Assembly: GCF_900604945.1 (NCBI RefSeq)
Contig: NZ_UWPB01000002.1
Coordinates: 744,001-808,000, forward strand
Origin: Ruminococcus sp. Marseille-P6503
GTDB lineage: Bacteria; Bacillota; Clostridia; Oscillospirales; Ruminococcaceae
Length of the DNA stretch: 64,000 bases
Direction of reading: 5' to 3'
The notes under the pieces were generated by a model, which was not told the origin of the DNA, ran no database searches, and saw only the letters and a list, made by a program, of their open reading frames with translations. Each line of letters starts with the position of its first letter. Position 1 is the stretch's first letter. Of this stretch, positions 24,809-36,851 are shown piece after piece. Made by a program: the position numbers and the translations under genes.

Positions 24809-25027
24809 ATGTTGGTAGCTATTGGCGCGGCGGTTGCCGTAATCACAGGAATCGGAGCAGGAATCGGAATCGGTATCGCAACGGGAAAGGCGACGGAATC
24901 TATTGCAAGACAGCCCGAGGCTAAAAAGGACATCAGAAGCTCGCTGCTGCTCGGCTGCGCGCTTGCAGAGGCAACGGCTATTTACGGTCTGATCGTAGCG
25001 ATCCTTATCATTTTCTTTGTTAAGTAA
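24809..25027 (+). CDS. atpE: ATP synthase subunit c, copy 1
   Basis: A 72-residue hairpin of two helices, with the glycine-rich GIGAGIGIGIATGK, the RQPEA loop and ion-binding Glu54 in LAEATAIYG. The Na+-type ligands are absent: Ile21 stands where Na+ c-subunits have Gln, and Ala55 where they have Ser. Proton coupling is therefore inferred. The protein is identical to that of the next gene. GGAGG precedes the ATG. Confidence 0.94.
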   Translation: MLVAIGAAVAVITGIGAGIGIGIATGKATESIARQPEAKKDIRSSLLLGCALAEATAIYGLIVAILIIFFVK

Positions 25028-25059
25028 AAGAATATATAAAAATTTTCGGAGGTATTATT

Positions 25060-25278
25060 ATGTTGGTAGCTATTGGCGCGGCGGTTGCCGTAATCACAGG
25101 AATCGGAGCAGGAATCGGTATCGGTATCGCAACGGGAAAGGCGACAGAATCAATCGCAAGACAGCCCGAGGCTAAAAAGGACATCAGAAGCTCGTTGCTG
25201 CTCGGCTGCGCGCTTGCAGAGGCGACGGCTATTTACGGCCTTATCGTTGCGATCCTTATCATTTTCTTTGTTAAATAG
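25060..25278 (+). CDS. atpE: ATP synthase subunit c, copy 2 (identical protein)
   Basis: It encodes exactly the same 72 residues as the copy 33 nt upstream. The DNA differs at ten synonymous codons plus the stop codon (TAG versus TAA). It has its own CGGAGG SD. The duplication raises c-subunit dosage, which suits the multi-copy c-ring. The absence of any amino-acid change points to purifying selection on both copies. Confidence 0.94.
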   Translation: MLVAIGAAVAVITGIGAGIGIGIATGKATESIARQPEAKKDIRSSLLLGCALAEATAIYGLIVAILIIFFVK

Positions 25279-25303
25279 CATTGTTTGAAAGGGGCATATT
25301 TTT

Positions 25304-25789
25304 ATGCTGAAATTAGACTGGAATCTGGTATTTACGATTATAAACCTTCTGATTCTGTATCTGCTGCTGAAAAAGTTTCTTTTCAAGCCAGTATGCGACA
25401 TGATGGATAAACGGGCAAAAATGATACAGGACGAGATGGACTCGGCGGAGGCTGAAAAAGCCGAGGCAATGAAGCTTAAGTCCGATTATGAGGAAACGCT
25501 GAAGAACGCCCGTCAGGAGGCTGTGAAAATTACCGATGACGCGAGGGCGCGCGCCGGAAAGGAATACGATCTGCTGATGGAAAACGCCAGAGCCGAATCT
25601 GCCAAGCTTATTGCCGACGCTGAAAAGTCCATTGAAAACGAACGCGTAAGGGCAATGGACGGAGCCAGATATGAGATAGCCGATCTGGCGCTGCTTGCCG
25701 CCGCAAAGGTTATAAGGAAAAACGCGGACGGCGTTGACAGCCGCGAGCTGGCGGAAAGCTTTATTTCCGAGGCGGGTGAGCAGGAATGA
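25304..25789 (+). CDS. atpF: ATP synthase subunit b
   Basis: 161 residues. One N-terminal membrane helix (TIINLLILYLLLKKFLFKPV) is followed by a long charged helix rich in Ala, Glu and Lys, which dimerises as the peripheral stalk tying F1 to Fo. Its stop overlaps the atpH start in ATGA. SD AAGGGG lies upstream. Confidence 0.92.
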   Translation: MLKLDWNLVFTIINLLILYLLLKKFLFKPVCDMMDKRAKMIQDEMDSAEAEKAEAMKLKSDYEETLKNARQEAVKITDDARARAGKEYDLLMENARAESAKLIADAEKSIENERVRAMDGARYEIADLALLAAAKVIRKNADGVDSRELAESFISEAGEQE

Positions 25790-26292
25790 TTTTTCAGAGT
25801 ACAGAAAACTGCGCGAGGGTTTTGTTTTCACTGAATATCCCAAGGGCTGACGTTTCCGAGGCTGAAACGGTCTGGAATGAATCAGGGGAACTGAGGGAGG
25901 CGCTTTGCTGCCCTGCCGTCGGTCTCGGAGAGAAATATGCCGTTACAGACAGGCTTTTCCCTAGCAGTATGACCTCTTTTATAAAGACTATGTGCGCCTT
26001 CGGACATATCGCACAGCTTTCGGATATATTCAAGGCCTACAGAAAGCTTGAGCTTAAGAAGCAGGGCATAGTTGAAGCGACGCTTTATTGTGCAGACAGA
26101 CCCGACAATGAAACGGCTGAAAAGTTCAGAAAAATGCTTTGCGAAAAATACGGGGCAAACGACGCGGCGCTTGAAATAACCGAGGATAAATCTCTGATAA
26201 TCGGATACAGGCTCGTCGTAGGAGATACGGAATACGACAAAAGCGCTGCCGGAGCGGTTAAGGCGCTTCGCAGAAAGCTTGTCTGCCGCTGA
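25786..26292 (+). CDS. atpH: ATP synthase subunit delta
   Basis: 168 residues. It links the top of F1 to the b stalk. Sequence conservation is low, as usual for delta. The assignment rests on position between atpF and atpA, on length, and on the C-terminal pattern with ITEDKSLIIGYRLVVGDTEYDKS, which resembles the VDPSLIGGFVLRVGD motif of the family. Starts inside the atpF stop (ATGA), so translation is coupled. Confidence 0.9.
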   Translation: MIFQSTENCARVLFSLNIPRADVSEAETVWNESGELREALCCPAVGLGEKYAVTDRLFPSSMTSFIKTMCAFGHIAQLSDIFKAYRKLELKKQGIVEATLYCADRPDNETAEKFRKMLCEKYGANDAALEITEDKSLIIGYRLVVGDTEYDKSAAGAVKALRRKLVCR

Positions 26293-26325
26293 GAGGCGTT
26301 TATGTAAAATTTGGAGGTGTGCGAT

Positions 26326-27825
26326 TTGAGTATGAGCCGCAGTGATATAATATCCGTTCTGAAAAGTGAGATTTCAGATTTTGAAGCCAAAATGCAGGTG
26401 TCCCAGACAGGTACTGTCATAACCATAAACGACGGAATCGTCAGCGTATACGGTCTTAATCACGTTATGTACGGCGAGCTGGTCGAGTTTGAAACGGGCG
26501 TTAAGGGAATAGTGCAGAATATTGAAAGCAGGACGGCGGGCGTTGTTCTGCTCGGCTCCGACCATGGTCTTACGGAGGGCTCAAAGGTAGTCAGAACCGG
26601 AAAAAGAGCAGGCGTGCCGGTAGGCGAAAATTTTATCGGAAGGGTAGTGGACGCGCTGGGCGCTCCTATAGACGGTCTGGGACCTGTTGAGGAAGCTGAT
26701 TTTTATCCTATAGAGAGGGAGGCTCCGGGAGTTGTAAACAGAAAATCCGTAACCGTTCCGCTCCAGACGGGAATTCTTGCTATAGATTCAATGTTTCCTA
26801 TCGGAAGAGGGCAGCGAGAGCTGATCATAGGCGACCGTCAGACCGGAAAGACGGCGATAGCTGTGGATACTATAATCAACCAGAAGGATCAGGATATGAT
26901 ATGTATCTATGTAGCTATAGGTCAGAAGGCGTCTACCGTTGCAAAGCTGGTAGGAGATCTGAAAAGGCACGGCGCTATGGATTATACCATCGTTGTTTCC
27001 GCCATGGCTTCTGATCTTGCGCCTCTGCAGTACATAGCGCCGTATTCCGGAACGGCTATGGCGGAGTATTTTATGGAAAAAGGAAAGGACGTGCTTATCG
27101 TATACGACGATCTTTCCAAGCACGCTGTGGCATACAGGGCAATGAGCCTGCTTCTGCAGCGCTCCCCGGGAAGAGAGGCTTATCCGGGAGATGTTTTTTA
27201 TCTTCATTCAAGACTACTGGAGCGTTCTTCAAGGCTTGACGACGAGCATGGCGGAGGCTCTATCACCGCTCTGCCTATAATAGAAACCCAGGCGGGGGAC
27301 GTTTCCGCTTATATACCTACAAATGTTATTTCGATTACCGACGGACAGATATTCCTCGAATCCCAGCTTTTTTTCTCGGGCATAAGACCTGCGGTAAACG
27401 TAGGACTTTCCGTTTCGCGAGTAGGAGGCGCGGCGCAGACCAAGGCAATGAAAAAGGTTGCCGGAACGCTGCGTATAGAGCTTGCTCAATTCCGTGAGAT
27501 GGAGGTGTTTACACAATTCAGCTCCGAGCTTGATAAAACCACCAAGGAGCTGCTGGATCACGGAAACCGGCTTGTGGAGCTGCTTAAACAGCCGCTTTAC
27601 AGACCGCTTCCGCTGCATGAGCAGGTGATTTTGCTGTGTATTGCCAAGCATAAGCTTATGCTTGACGTTCCTATCAGGGATATAAAGAAATTCCGCGCCG
27701 ATATTATAAGCTATTTTAAAGCTAATCATCCTGAGATAACGGACGAGATCGACAGAACCAAGGCTTTGTCAGACGAGCTGGAGGAAAAGATCGTGTCCTG
27801 CGCAAAAGAGTTCAAAGGCAGGTAA
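26326..27825 (+). CDS. atpA: ATP synthase subunit alpha
   Basis: 499 residues. The non-catalytic nucleotide-binding subunit of F1. Walker A is GDRQTGKT, with [13 protein letters not shown] and the arginine-finger region ISVSR-like SVSRVGG. The start is set at TTG 26326 because GGAGG ends 8 nt before it; ATG 26332, two codons later, is the alternative. Five nt separate its stop from atpG. Confidence 0.95.
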   Translation: MSMSRSDIISVLKSEISDFEAKMQVSQTGTVITINDGIVSVYGLNHVMYGELVEFETGVKGIVQNIESRTAGVVLLGSDHGLTEGSKVVRTGKRAGVPVGENFIGRVVDALGAPIDGLGPVEEADFYPIEREAPGVVNRKSVTVPLQTGILAIDSMFPIGRGQRELIIGDRQTGKTAIAVDTIINQKDQDMICIYVAIGQKASTVAKLVGDLKRHGAMDYTIVVSAMASDLAPLQYIAPYSGTAMAEYFMEKGKDVLIVYDDLSKHAVAYRAMSLLLQRSPGREAYPGDVFYLHSRLLERSSRLDDEHGGGSITALPIIETQAGDVSAYIPTNVISITDGQIFLESQLFFSGIRPAVNVGLSVSRVGGAAQTKAMKKVAGTLRIELAQFREMEVFTQFSSELDKTTKELLDHGNRLVELLKQPLYRPLPLHEQVILLCIAKHKLMLDVPIRDIKKFRADIISYFKANHPEITDEIDRTKALSDELEEKIVSCAKEFKGR

Positions 27826-27830
27826 CGGCT

Positions 27831-30157
<2,327 letters not shown>

Positions 30158-30160
30158 CGA

Positions 30161-30571
30161 ATGGCCAAGACGTTTCATCTTGATATAATCGCCAGCGACA
30201 AGTATTTTTTCGGCGGCGAGTGCGAGGAACTGGTCTTTCCGGGCATTGACGGCTCTTACGGGATACTTCCGGGGCACGAGCCGATGATAAGCTGTCTTTC
30301 GTCGGGAGAGCTCAGGTTCAGAACCGACGGCGAATGGCACAGTGCGGCGGTAAGCGACGGCTTTCTTGAGATAATGCCTAAGTTTGTGAAAATACTGGCG
30401 GATACGGTCGAGCGTCCCGAGGACATAGACCGCAAGCGCGCCGAAGCCGCCAAGGAGCGGGCGGAAGAACGTCTGCGACAGAAGCTGAGCATAAGACAGT
30501 ATTATCATACTCAGGCTGCGCTGAACCGCGCCATGACAAGACTTAAAATTACAAGCAAATCTGCCAAATAA
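30161..30571 (+). CDS. atpC: ATP synthase subunit epsilon
   Basis: 136 residues. A beta-sandwich (GIDGSYGILPGHEPMIS) and a C-terminal helical hairpin that can inhibit ATP hydrolysis. It starts 3 nt after the atpD stop, with GGGGAGG inside the end of atpD. Last gene of the operon. Confidence 0.93.
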   Translation: MAKTFHLDIIASDKYFFGGECEELVFPGIDGSYGILPGHEPMISCLSSGELRFRTDGEWHSAAVSDGFLEIMPKFVKILADTVERPEDIDRKRAEAAKERAEERLRQKLSIRQYYHTQAALNRAMTRLKITSKSAK

Positions 30572-30578
30572 TGAAACG

Positions 30579-30614
30579 GCTCTGCGGATAGCACAAAACC
30601 GCGGGGCTGTTTTT
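30579..30614 (+). terminator. Terminator of the ATP synthase operon
   Basis: A 9-bp stem (30579-30587 with 30599-30607, two G-U pairs) and an 11-nt loop are followed by TGTTTTT. Confidence 0.75.
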
Positions 30615-30750
30615 GTGCGTATATACGAAATTTTAACGCTGTAAAAAATTCTTGTTAAAAAACGTAGAATTTTTGCCTGTCCGATTGTTTTATATATAGG
30701 ATACGCGGAACGTAGCGTACGGAAAATAAAATAAAAAATGGACAAAAGAG

Positions 30751-30795
30751 AAAACGACCTGTGAAATTGCTGATTTTGCAGGTCGTTTTTTGTTT
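30751..30795 (+). terminator. Second terminator-like hairpin with no gene before it
   Basis: AAAACGACCTG (30751-30761) pairs with 30779-30789, followed by TTTGTTT. The 136 nt between the atp terminator and this one hold no convincing gene; an 8-codon frame at 30739-30765 overlaps the stem. It may end a small RNA. The rest of 30572-30991 is AT-rich leader for the next gene. Confidence 0.55.
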
Positions 30796-30991
30796 AAAAT
30801 GACGAAATATTAAATTGTATGCATTTTTTATCAAAAACTATTGCAATTTATGGATATATATGTTACAATAAATTACGACCATTTTCGACATCAATATGAA
30901 ATCAATGAAAAATATTGATATTATGCCGAAAAGTAACGGCTTTGCGGACGGGAGCCGAAAGGGTGAATTTATTGTAAAGGAGTTTCAGAAG

Positions 30992-33900
30992 ATGAAGAGA
31001 TTTACGGCGGCGTTTCTTGCGCTGATACTGACCTTCGGAAGTCTGTGCCTGCCGGCGGACTTATTCGACGGTCTGTTTATGAGAGCAGGGGCGTATACTT
31101 ATGGGGATTATGTGTATAGAGTGCTTGACGATGGGACGGTGGAGATAATAGATTATAACGGCTCGGCAAGCGTTCTTGATATTCCGGGGAGTATTGAGGG
31201 GAGGTTGGTAACGATAGGTGTATATGCATTTAACGGTTGCAAAAGTTTAACCGAAATAACAATATCGGACGGTGTAGCAAATATAGGAAGTGGAGCATTT
31301 GATAATTGCACAAGCTTAACCAAAATAACAATTTCGGACAGCGTAACAGATATAGGAGGTTATGCATTTTCTAATTGCACAAGTTTAACCGAAATAACAA
31401 TATCGGATAGTGTAACAAGTATAGGAGGTAGTGCATTTTATAAATGCACAAGCTTAACCGAAATAACGATACCGGATAGTGTAACAGGAATAGGAGGAGG
31501 TGCGTTTCAAAGTTGCACGAGTTTAAATAAGATAACGATACCTGGTAATGTAAAAAGTATAGAAGATTATTCATTTGAATATTGTACAAACTTAACCGAA
31601 ATAACGATACCTGATAGCGTAACAAGTATAAGAAATTGTGCGTTCAGTTCTTGCACAAATTTAAAAACAATAAAAATCCCATCTAGTGTAACAAGCATAG
31701 GGAATTGGGCATTTTCATCATGCCCCAACCTCACCCTTATCTGCGAAAAAGGCAGCTATGCTCATACCTATGCCAAGGATAATAGTATCCCCTACAGACT
31801 TACAAACGCGGACGCTCCCGACGAGCTTACTATAACTCTGGACAAGGACTCCTACCTCTACACCGGAAGCGAGATAAAGCCGGAGGTAACGGTAACGGAC
31901 GGGGATACCGAGCTGAAGGAGAATACCGATTATACTTTGTCCTACAGGGACAACGTAAATATTGGAACAGGGTCTGTAACGGTAAATTTCAAGGGCGATT
32001 ACAAGTCGCGGAAAACCGTTAAATTCAAGATTACGGACGTTGAAAAGCCGGAGAAGCCGGTTGAAGGGGACTCGATTTATATAGGAGCTGTCGATATAAA
32101 CGGAAATCCTATCAAAAGCTTCAGCTGTACATACGGCGATTCCTGTGAGAAAACTGAAAACGGATTCATAATAATATATGATCTTGATACCAGTAAGACT
32201 CTTGAGATCAATGCGGAGGGGTATTATTCTCATATAATAGACCTGGCAAGCTACAAGGACACCGGCATGAATGTTGAAACAGTTATGCTGTTTAAATTAG
32301 ACGACAATCCCCATAAGCTTCAATCGGCATATGTCAAGATTGACGGTATGAAAAATATACTTAATATGAATCAGACGATTCTGCTCAATGAGGACGACGC
32401 GGATTTTTATGTAAATGATATAGAGTTTCAGTTCAAAGTGATCGGAAATGAGCAGAATGTTGTTAATTACACGCTTTATGCAAATGATGGAAGCGTTGAA
32501 ATCGGCTGTGCGGACGAGAACGGAAAGCTTGTAGTGAAAGAAAATAAGCTTGAAGCAAGCAGCGATTACAGCGTAAGAGTTGAGTCGGCAGACGGAAGCG
32601 TTACCTATACCGATTTGGCGCTTACGGTTGTCAAGGTACAGGAATCGGACTACGGTATGTTTGAGGTTTCCGACGGTTCGCTTGATTTTCAGATCCCTGA
32701 CGATGTTCCTATCATAGGCGGAAGCAAAATGTCGCTTGGACAGGCAAATTCGCCCGTCACAATACAATATAAAGGCGATGGAACGGTTCGGGTGGCAATC
32801 GGAGGATCAAATAGTTATATAGACAAGGAAAAGACTCTTGGAGAGGCAAAGAAGTTTGTAAACAGTGCAAAGCTGAATGTCAATATAGGCGATCTGAAAG
32901 GCTCCGTTGAGTATAAAGAGATTCAGAAATCCGTAATTTCCGGAAAATTTCTCATGTTTGACAAAGCAAAAATAAATGTTGTCGGATACGGAGAAGGAAA
33001 AGTAAATTCCGATGGCAGCGTAAACATGGACGTAGCTATTGTATTAACTGTTGAGGGCGCCGGCAGCATATCCAATTTTACATTTATAGATTATGTTCCT
33101 GTATATATGGAATTAGGGTTTGACTTTGCCCTTAATTATACTAAAGACATGGAATTTGACAGCCGGTACGGTTTAAGTCTTAAAGGCTGGAGCGATGAGC
33201 TTACAATTGATACTTCAATAAATATTATTCCGTTTATTGGGCCGGGTTTTAAATATTATAACGCAGGAGTTTACGGCAACATCAATCTGAAAACACGCGC
33301 AACGCTGATAACCTATATTGAAGCGAAAAAGGGCTTTAACCTTATAACTGCCGGCGCAGAGGTAGGAGCGAGGGTAGATGTAGGTCCGTTTAGAGCGAAA
33401 TTACCTGTCTGGAAAACAGACAAGGATTTTGTTATTTACAATTACGAGGAGCCAGCCTCCGTCAACGCTCTGAAATCAGTTCAGCCTTCAAATGATATGT
33501 CCTCGCTGTTTAATATAGAAAACTATACGCTGAACAAGGATAAATCGACCTCGGTTTTCAGCGGAAACGAAACGGCGGACAATTCGCTTACAGAAATAAT
33601 AAACGGCTGTCTCGCCAGCGCTCAGCCTCAGATAATTTCCTGCGGCGGAACAACTCTTATGGTTTATCTTGACAAGGACAACAGCAGAACGGATATAAAT
33701 TCAAACGTGCTTATGTATTCGGTTTATGACGAAAGCACAGCTACATGGTCTGAGCCGAAAAAAGCGGATAATAACGATCTGCTTGACAACAGAGCAAGTC
33801 TGTATACGGACGGAAGCGATATTTATCTGATATATGAGGAAGCCGGAGAGCAGCTTGCCGACGACGCTTCAATAAGCGATTTCGCGGCTTCGCTGGAAAT

Positions 33901-36790
33901 AGTGTCCGCAAGGTTCAATGCGCAGACAGGCGGATTTGAAAACTTTGAGAAGCTTACGTCTAATGATATAATGGATTCAAAACCCTCTGTTTCAAGTATC
34001 GGAGGAACGCTTACAGCAGTGTGGGCTGCAAATCCGGATTCGGATTATTTCGGACTCAACGGAAAGAACAGAATAATGTACAGCGTTTATTCTGAAAACG
34101 GCTGGAGCGAGGCTGCCGTGCTGGAGGAGAATCTCAGCTGTATAACGGATCTGGCAGTCGGCAGTCTGGACGGAAAGGCAGTCGTTTCATATATTCTGGA
34201 CAGTGACAACGATCTGATTACGGAGGACGATAAAGAGCTGTTTATCCATGCGATCGGTTCAAAAGCCGTTTCAGCAGGCAGCGGATGTCTTGACAATCTG
34301 CAGTTTGCGGTTCTTCCGCAGATGGAATCTGAAGTCCTGACCTGGTATGAGGACGGCTTTATAAAGTACGCTGAAAATATTTCCGGAATCAGTGATTATG
34401 CCATAGACGGGGCGGATTACAGTGTAGCTTCGGATTATGTAATTACAGACGGAAGGATATATTATACGTCACGCAATGACTGTTCGACAGATCTTATGCT
34501 TGTCACCTACGAAAACGGCTGGAGCGAGCCGATCGTGATTGAAACGACGGCGTCGGGCAGCTATTTTGAACAGCTTGCCGCGGCGGGAGATACCGCGGTA
34601 ATGGTCAGAAACAAGGTTGACGTAAACAGCGATGAGATTTCTGAAAAGGCTGATATCGTAAGCTACCGTTATGCCGATATAACTGATCTTAAAGTAAATA
34701 ACGCCGTATATGATTACAATTACGCGGTTCCCGATTATCAGATGCCGCTGTACATCAGCGTTTCAAATAACGGAACCAGAACCGTGAACGGAGTAAGAGT
34801 AAATGTATACAAGGATGAAGAAAATGTTTACAGCAAGGATATTGCATACGTTATCCGCGCGGGAGCGGACGAAGATATTCTGATCCTGCTTGATACTGAT
34901 AAGACCTTCTATACGGGAGATTACAGGATATGCGTACTGCCTTTGAATTCTCAGGACGCTGATCCGGAGGATAACGAAACCGTATTTTCCTGCGGACTTT
35001 CCGATCTTGAGGTTGAAGTGAACGAGTATGTGGCGGGAAACGGAGGAACGGTGACCGTAAGCGTTAAAAATAATTCGTATGTTTCGGTAAGCGGTTCAGA
35101 GCTTTCTGTGGAGGACGAAAACGGAAAGGTTCTGAAAACGATAGACGTGCCGGAAGTGGCAGGCGGCGGAATAGAGGTTTTCAATATACCTGTTAAGGAG
35201 CTGCTGAGCGATGACGAGTCGGAAAAGTTTATCCGTTTTAATTTGATTACTGACGCTGACGAATACGACGTGCTGAATAATTCAGCTGTAAAAAGCGTAA
35301 TAAGATATGCGGTTTCGATCGGAACCTGCGACATTGAGCTGGATCAGACTGAATTTATGTATGACGGAAATGCCGCAGAGCCGGCGATAACTGTAAAAGA
35401 CGGCGACAGGCTTCTTGCTGTAAATACCGATTATAAGGTTGAATATTCCGATAACGTGAATGCAGGCGCTGCTTCTGCAACTATAACCGGCATCGGCGAA
35501 TATTCGGGAAGCGTTGTCATAAGCTTTGAAATAAAGCCTGAAAGAGCGGAAAAGCTGTCTGTTTCGGTAGCGGACGATGATCTTGTTTATACCGGAAAAG
35601 CACTTTCTCCTGAAGTTACGGTCACGAACGAAGAAAAAACGCTTGTATCAGGACGCGACTACTATCTTGTTTACAAAAATAATATCAACGCCGGAACGGC
35701 GGAAGTAACGGTCATTGGAACGGGAAATTATACCGGCGAGGTTACGAGAAGCTTTACTATCGGCAGAAGAAACGTTTCAGACGGATTGTCCTACTCATAT
35801 CCTTCTACTTATACATATACCGGATACGCCTGTCTGCCTGCGGTTACTGTAAAATACGGTACGGAAGCGCTTGAAAAAGACTCAGACTATTCCGTTTACT
35901 ACAGTGATAATGTAAACGCCGGAAAAGCCGAAATTATTATAACCGGACTCGGCAATTATACGGGAACAATAACCAAAACCTTTGTTATCATACCTAGAAG
36001 CATTACATCTCTCAGCTTGAGCAATATTGAGGAAACGTATATTTATACTGGCTCGGCGATAGCTCCTTCGCCGGCGCTGAAATACGGAACGAAGCAGCTT
36101 GCGGTTGGCGCTGATTATATGGTTTCATATAGTTCTAACTTTGCCATAGGCACAGCCACTGTAAAGATAACCGGAAAAGGCAACTATACCGGAACGCTGA
36201 CAAAAAGCTTTGATATCGTTCCTAAAACTCCTGTGTTTAAGGAGGAGTATACTTCCGTTACCGACGCTGTACGTATAAACTGGGATAAGGTGGATAACGC
36301 GACGGGATACCGCATTTATAGGTTTAACGAGAAAGACAAATCTTGGGATAATATAGAAACGATCAAGGACAATACCGTCCTTACATACCGCGACGAGGGG
36401 CTGAAGTCAGGCACAGTATACAGATATAAGGTAAAGGCTTATAAAAAGGTAGGAGATGTAAACTATTGGGGCTTCGCCTCGGACGAAAAATATACGGCTT
36501 CAGCGCCGGAAAAGGTTACGGTTACAAAGGCGAACCGCTCAACAACCTCCGTACGGATTTTTTGGGAGGAGGTAAACTGCACAGGCTATAAGGTCCAGCA
36601 GTACAACTCTTCATCAGGGGAATGGGAAACACTGGAGCTTGTTTCTTACGGAACGACGGAGCTTAAGATTTCCGGACTGAAAAGCAATAAGCAGTATAAA
36701 TTCCGTGTTCAGGCATATACGAAAGTACCCGGAAGCGACAACAAAAAGGGTGATTGGTCCGATGTGTTTACAGTCAGCACAACATCATAA
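30992..36790 (+). CDS. Large secreted mosaic protein: BspA-type leucine-rich repeats, propeller, Ig-like and FN3 domains
   Basis: 1932 residues with a signal peptide at the chosen ATG 30992 (AAAGGAG 9 nt upstream; an in-frame ATG at 30896 lacks an SD and the signal sequence). Order: BspA/LRR_5 repeats of about 23 residues (roughly 75-275, SLTEITIPDSVTSIG pattern); an Ig-like unit (YTGSEIKPEVTV); an unassigned region; a propeller-like region with GWSE repeats; CARDB-like domains; four more Ig-like units of the DYxVxYSDNVNAG type; and two C-terminal FN3 domains. No sortase signal or dockerin is seen. Adhesion or polymer binding is likely; no catalytic motif is recognised. Confidence 0.82.
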   Translation: MKRFTAAFLALILTFGSLCLPADLFDGLFMRAGAYTYGDYVYRVLDDGTVEIIDYNGSASVLDIPGSIEGRLVTIGVYAFNGCKSLTEITISDGVANIGSGAFDNCTSLTKITISDSVTDIGGYAFSNCTSLTEITISDSVTSIGGSAFYKCTSLTEITIPDSVTGIGGGAFQSCTSLNKITIPGNVKSIEDYSFEYCTNLTEITIPDSVTSIRNCAFSSCTNLKTIKIPSSVTSIGNWAFSSCPNLTLICEKGSYAHTYAKDNSIPYRLTNADAPDELTITLDKDSYLYTGSEIKPEVTVTDGDTELKENTDYTLSYRDNVNIGTGSVTVNFKGDYKSRKTVKFKITDVEKPEKPVEGDSIYIGAVDINGNPIKSFSCTYGDSCEKTENGFIIIYDLDTSKTLEINAEGYYSHIIDLASYKDTGMNVETVMLFKLDDNPHKLQSAYVKIDGMKNILNMNQTILLNEDDADFYVNDIEFQFKVIGNEQNVVNYTLYANDGSVEIGCADENGKLVVKENKLEASSDYSVRVESADGSVTYTDLALTVVKVQESDYGMFEVSDGSLDFQIPDDVPIIGGSKMSLGQANSPVTIQYKGDGTVRVAIGGSNSYIDKEKTLGEAKKFVNSAKLNVNIGDLKGSVEYKEIQKSVISGKFLMFDKAKINVVGYGEGKVNSDGSVNMDVAIVLTVEGAGSISNFTFIDYVPVYMELGFDFALNYTKDMEFDSRYGLSLKGWSDELTIDTSINIIPFIGPGFKYYNAGVYGNINLKTRATLITYIEAKKGFNLITAGAEVGARVDVGPFRAKLPVWKTDKDFVIYNYEEPASVNALKSVQPSNDMSSLFNIENYTLNKDKSTSVFSGNETADNSLTEIINGCLASAQPQIISCGGTTLMVYLDKDNSRTDINSNVLMYSVYDESTATWSEPKKADNNDLLDNRASLYTDGSDIYLIYEEAGEQLADDASISDFAASLEIVSARFNAQTGGFENFEKLTSNDIMDSKPSVSSIGGTLTAVWAANPDSDYFGLNGKNRIMYSVYSENGWSEAAVLEENLSCITDLAVGSLDGKAVVSYILDSDNDLITEDDKELFIHAIGSKAVSAGSGCLDNLQFAVLPQMESEVLTWYEDGFIKYAENISGISDYAIDGADYSVASDYVITDGRIYYTSRNDCSTDLMLVTYENGWSEPIVIETTASGSYFEQLAAAGDTAVMVRNKVDVNSDEISEKADIVSYRYADITDLKVNNAVYDYNYAVPDYQMPLYISVSNNGTRTVNGVRVNVYKDEENVYSKDIAYVIRAGADEDILILLDTDKTFYTGDYRICVLPLNSQDADPEDNETVFSCGLSDLEVEVNEYVAGNGGTVTVSVKNNSYVSVSGSELSVEDENGKVLKTIDVPEVAGGGIEVFNIPVKELLSDDESEKFIRFNLITDADEYDVLNNSAVKSVIRYAVSIGTCDIELDQTEFMYDGNAAEPAITVKDGDRLLAVNTDYKVEYSDNVNAGAASATITGIGEYSGSVVISFEIKPERAEKLSVSVADDDLVYTGKALSPEVTVTNEEKTLVSGRDYYLVYKNNINAGTAEVTVIGTGNYTGEVTRSFTIGRRNVSDGLSYSYPSTYTYTGYACLPAVTVKYGTEALEKDSDYSVYYSDNVNAGKAEIIITGLGNYTGTITKTFVIIPRSITSLSLSNIEETYIYTGSAIAPSPALKYGTKQLAVGADYMVSYSSNFAIGTATVKITGKGNYTGTLTKSFDIVPKTPVFKEEYTSVTDAVRINWDKVDNATGYRIYRFNEKDKSWDNIETIKDNTVLTYRDEGLKSGTVYRYKVKAYKKVGDVNYWGFASDEKYTASAPEKVTVTKANRSTTSVRIFWEEVNCTGYKVQQYNSSSGEWETLELVSYGTTELKISGLKSNKQYKFRVQAYTKVPGSDNKKGDWSDVFTVSTTS
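31200..31735 (+). repeat. Tandem 69-bp coding repeats (LRR block)
   Basis: About eight in-frame units of roughly 69 bp, each with GCATTT-TGCAC-TTAAC-ATAACGATACC-type words. They are clearly more AT-rich than the surrounding gene. They encode BspA-type leucine-rich repeats and could change in number by recombination. Confidence 0.8.
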
Positions 36791-36803
36791 GCCTGAAAAA
36801 TAA

Positions 36804-36846
36804 AAATGCCGTGAAGCTTGATTTAAGCTTCGCGGCATTTGCTTTT
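36804..36846. terminator. Bidirectional terminator between the mosaic-protein gene and htpG
   Basis: AAATGCCGTGAAGCTT (36804-36819) pairs with 36825-36840 over about 16 bp with one G-U pair, with A- and T-rich flanks. The two genes converge here. Confidence 0.85.
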
Positions 36847-36851
36847 ATTTA

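Noticed and set aside
24809-25278. Na+-translocating ATP synthase
   Set aside because: The Na+-site Gln and Ser are replaced by Ile21 and Ala55 in both c-subunit copies.
31200-31735. Regular short repeats that might suggest a CRISPR array
   Set aside because: The period is 69 bp, in frame, and encodes leucine-rich repeats; there are no unique spacers or cas genes.
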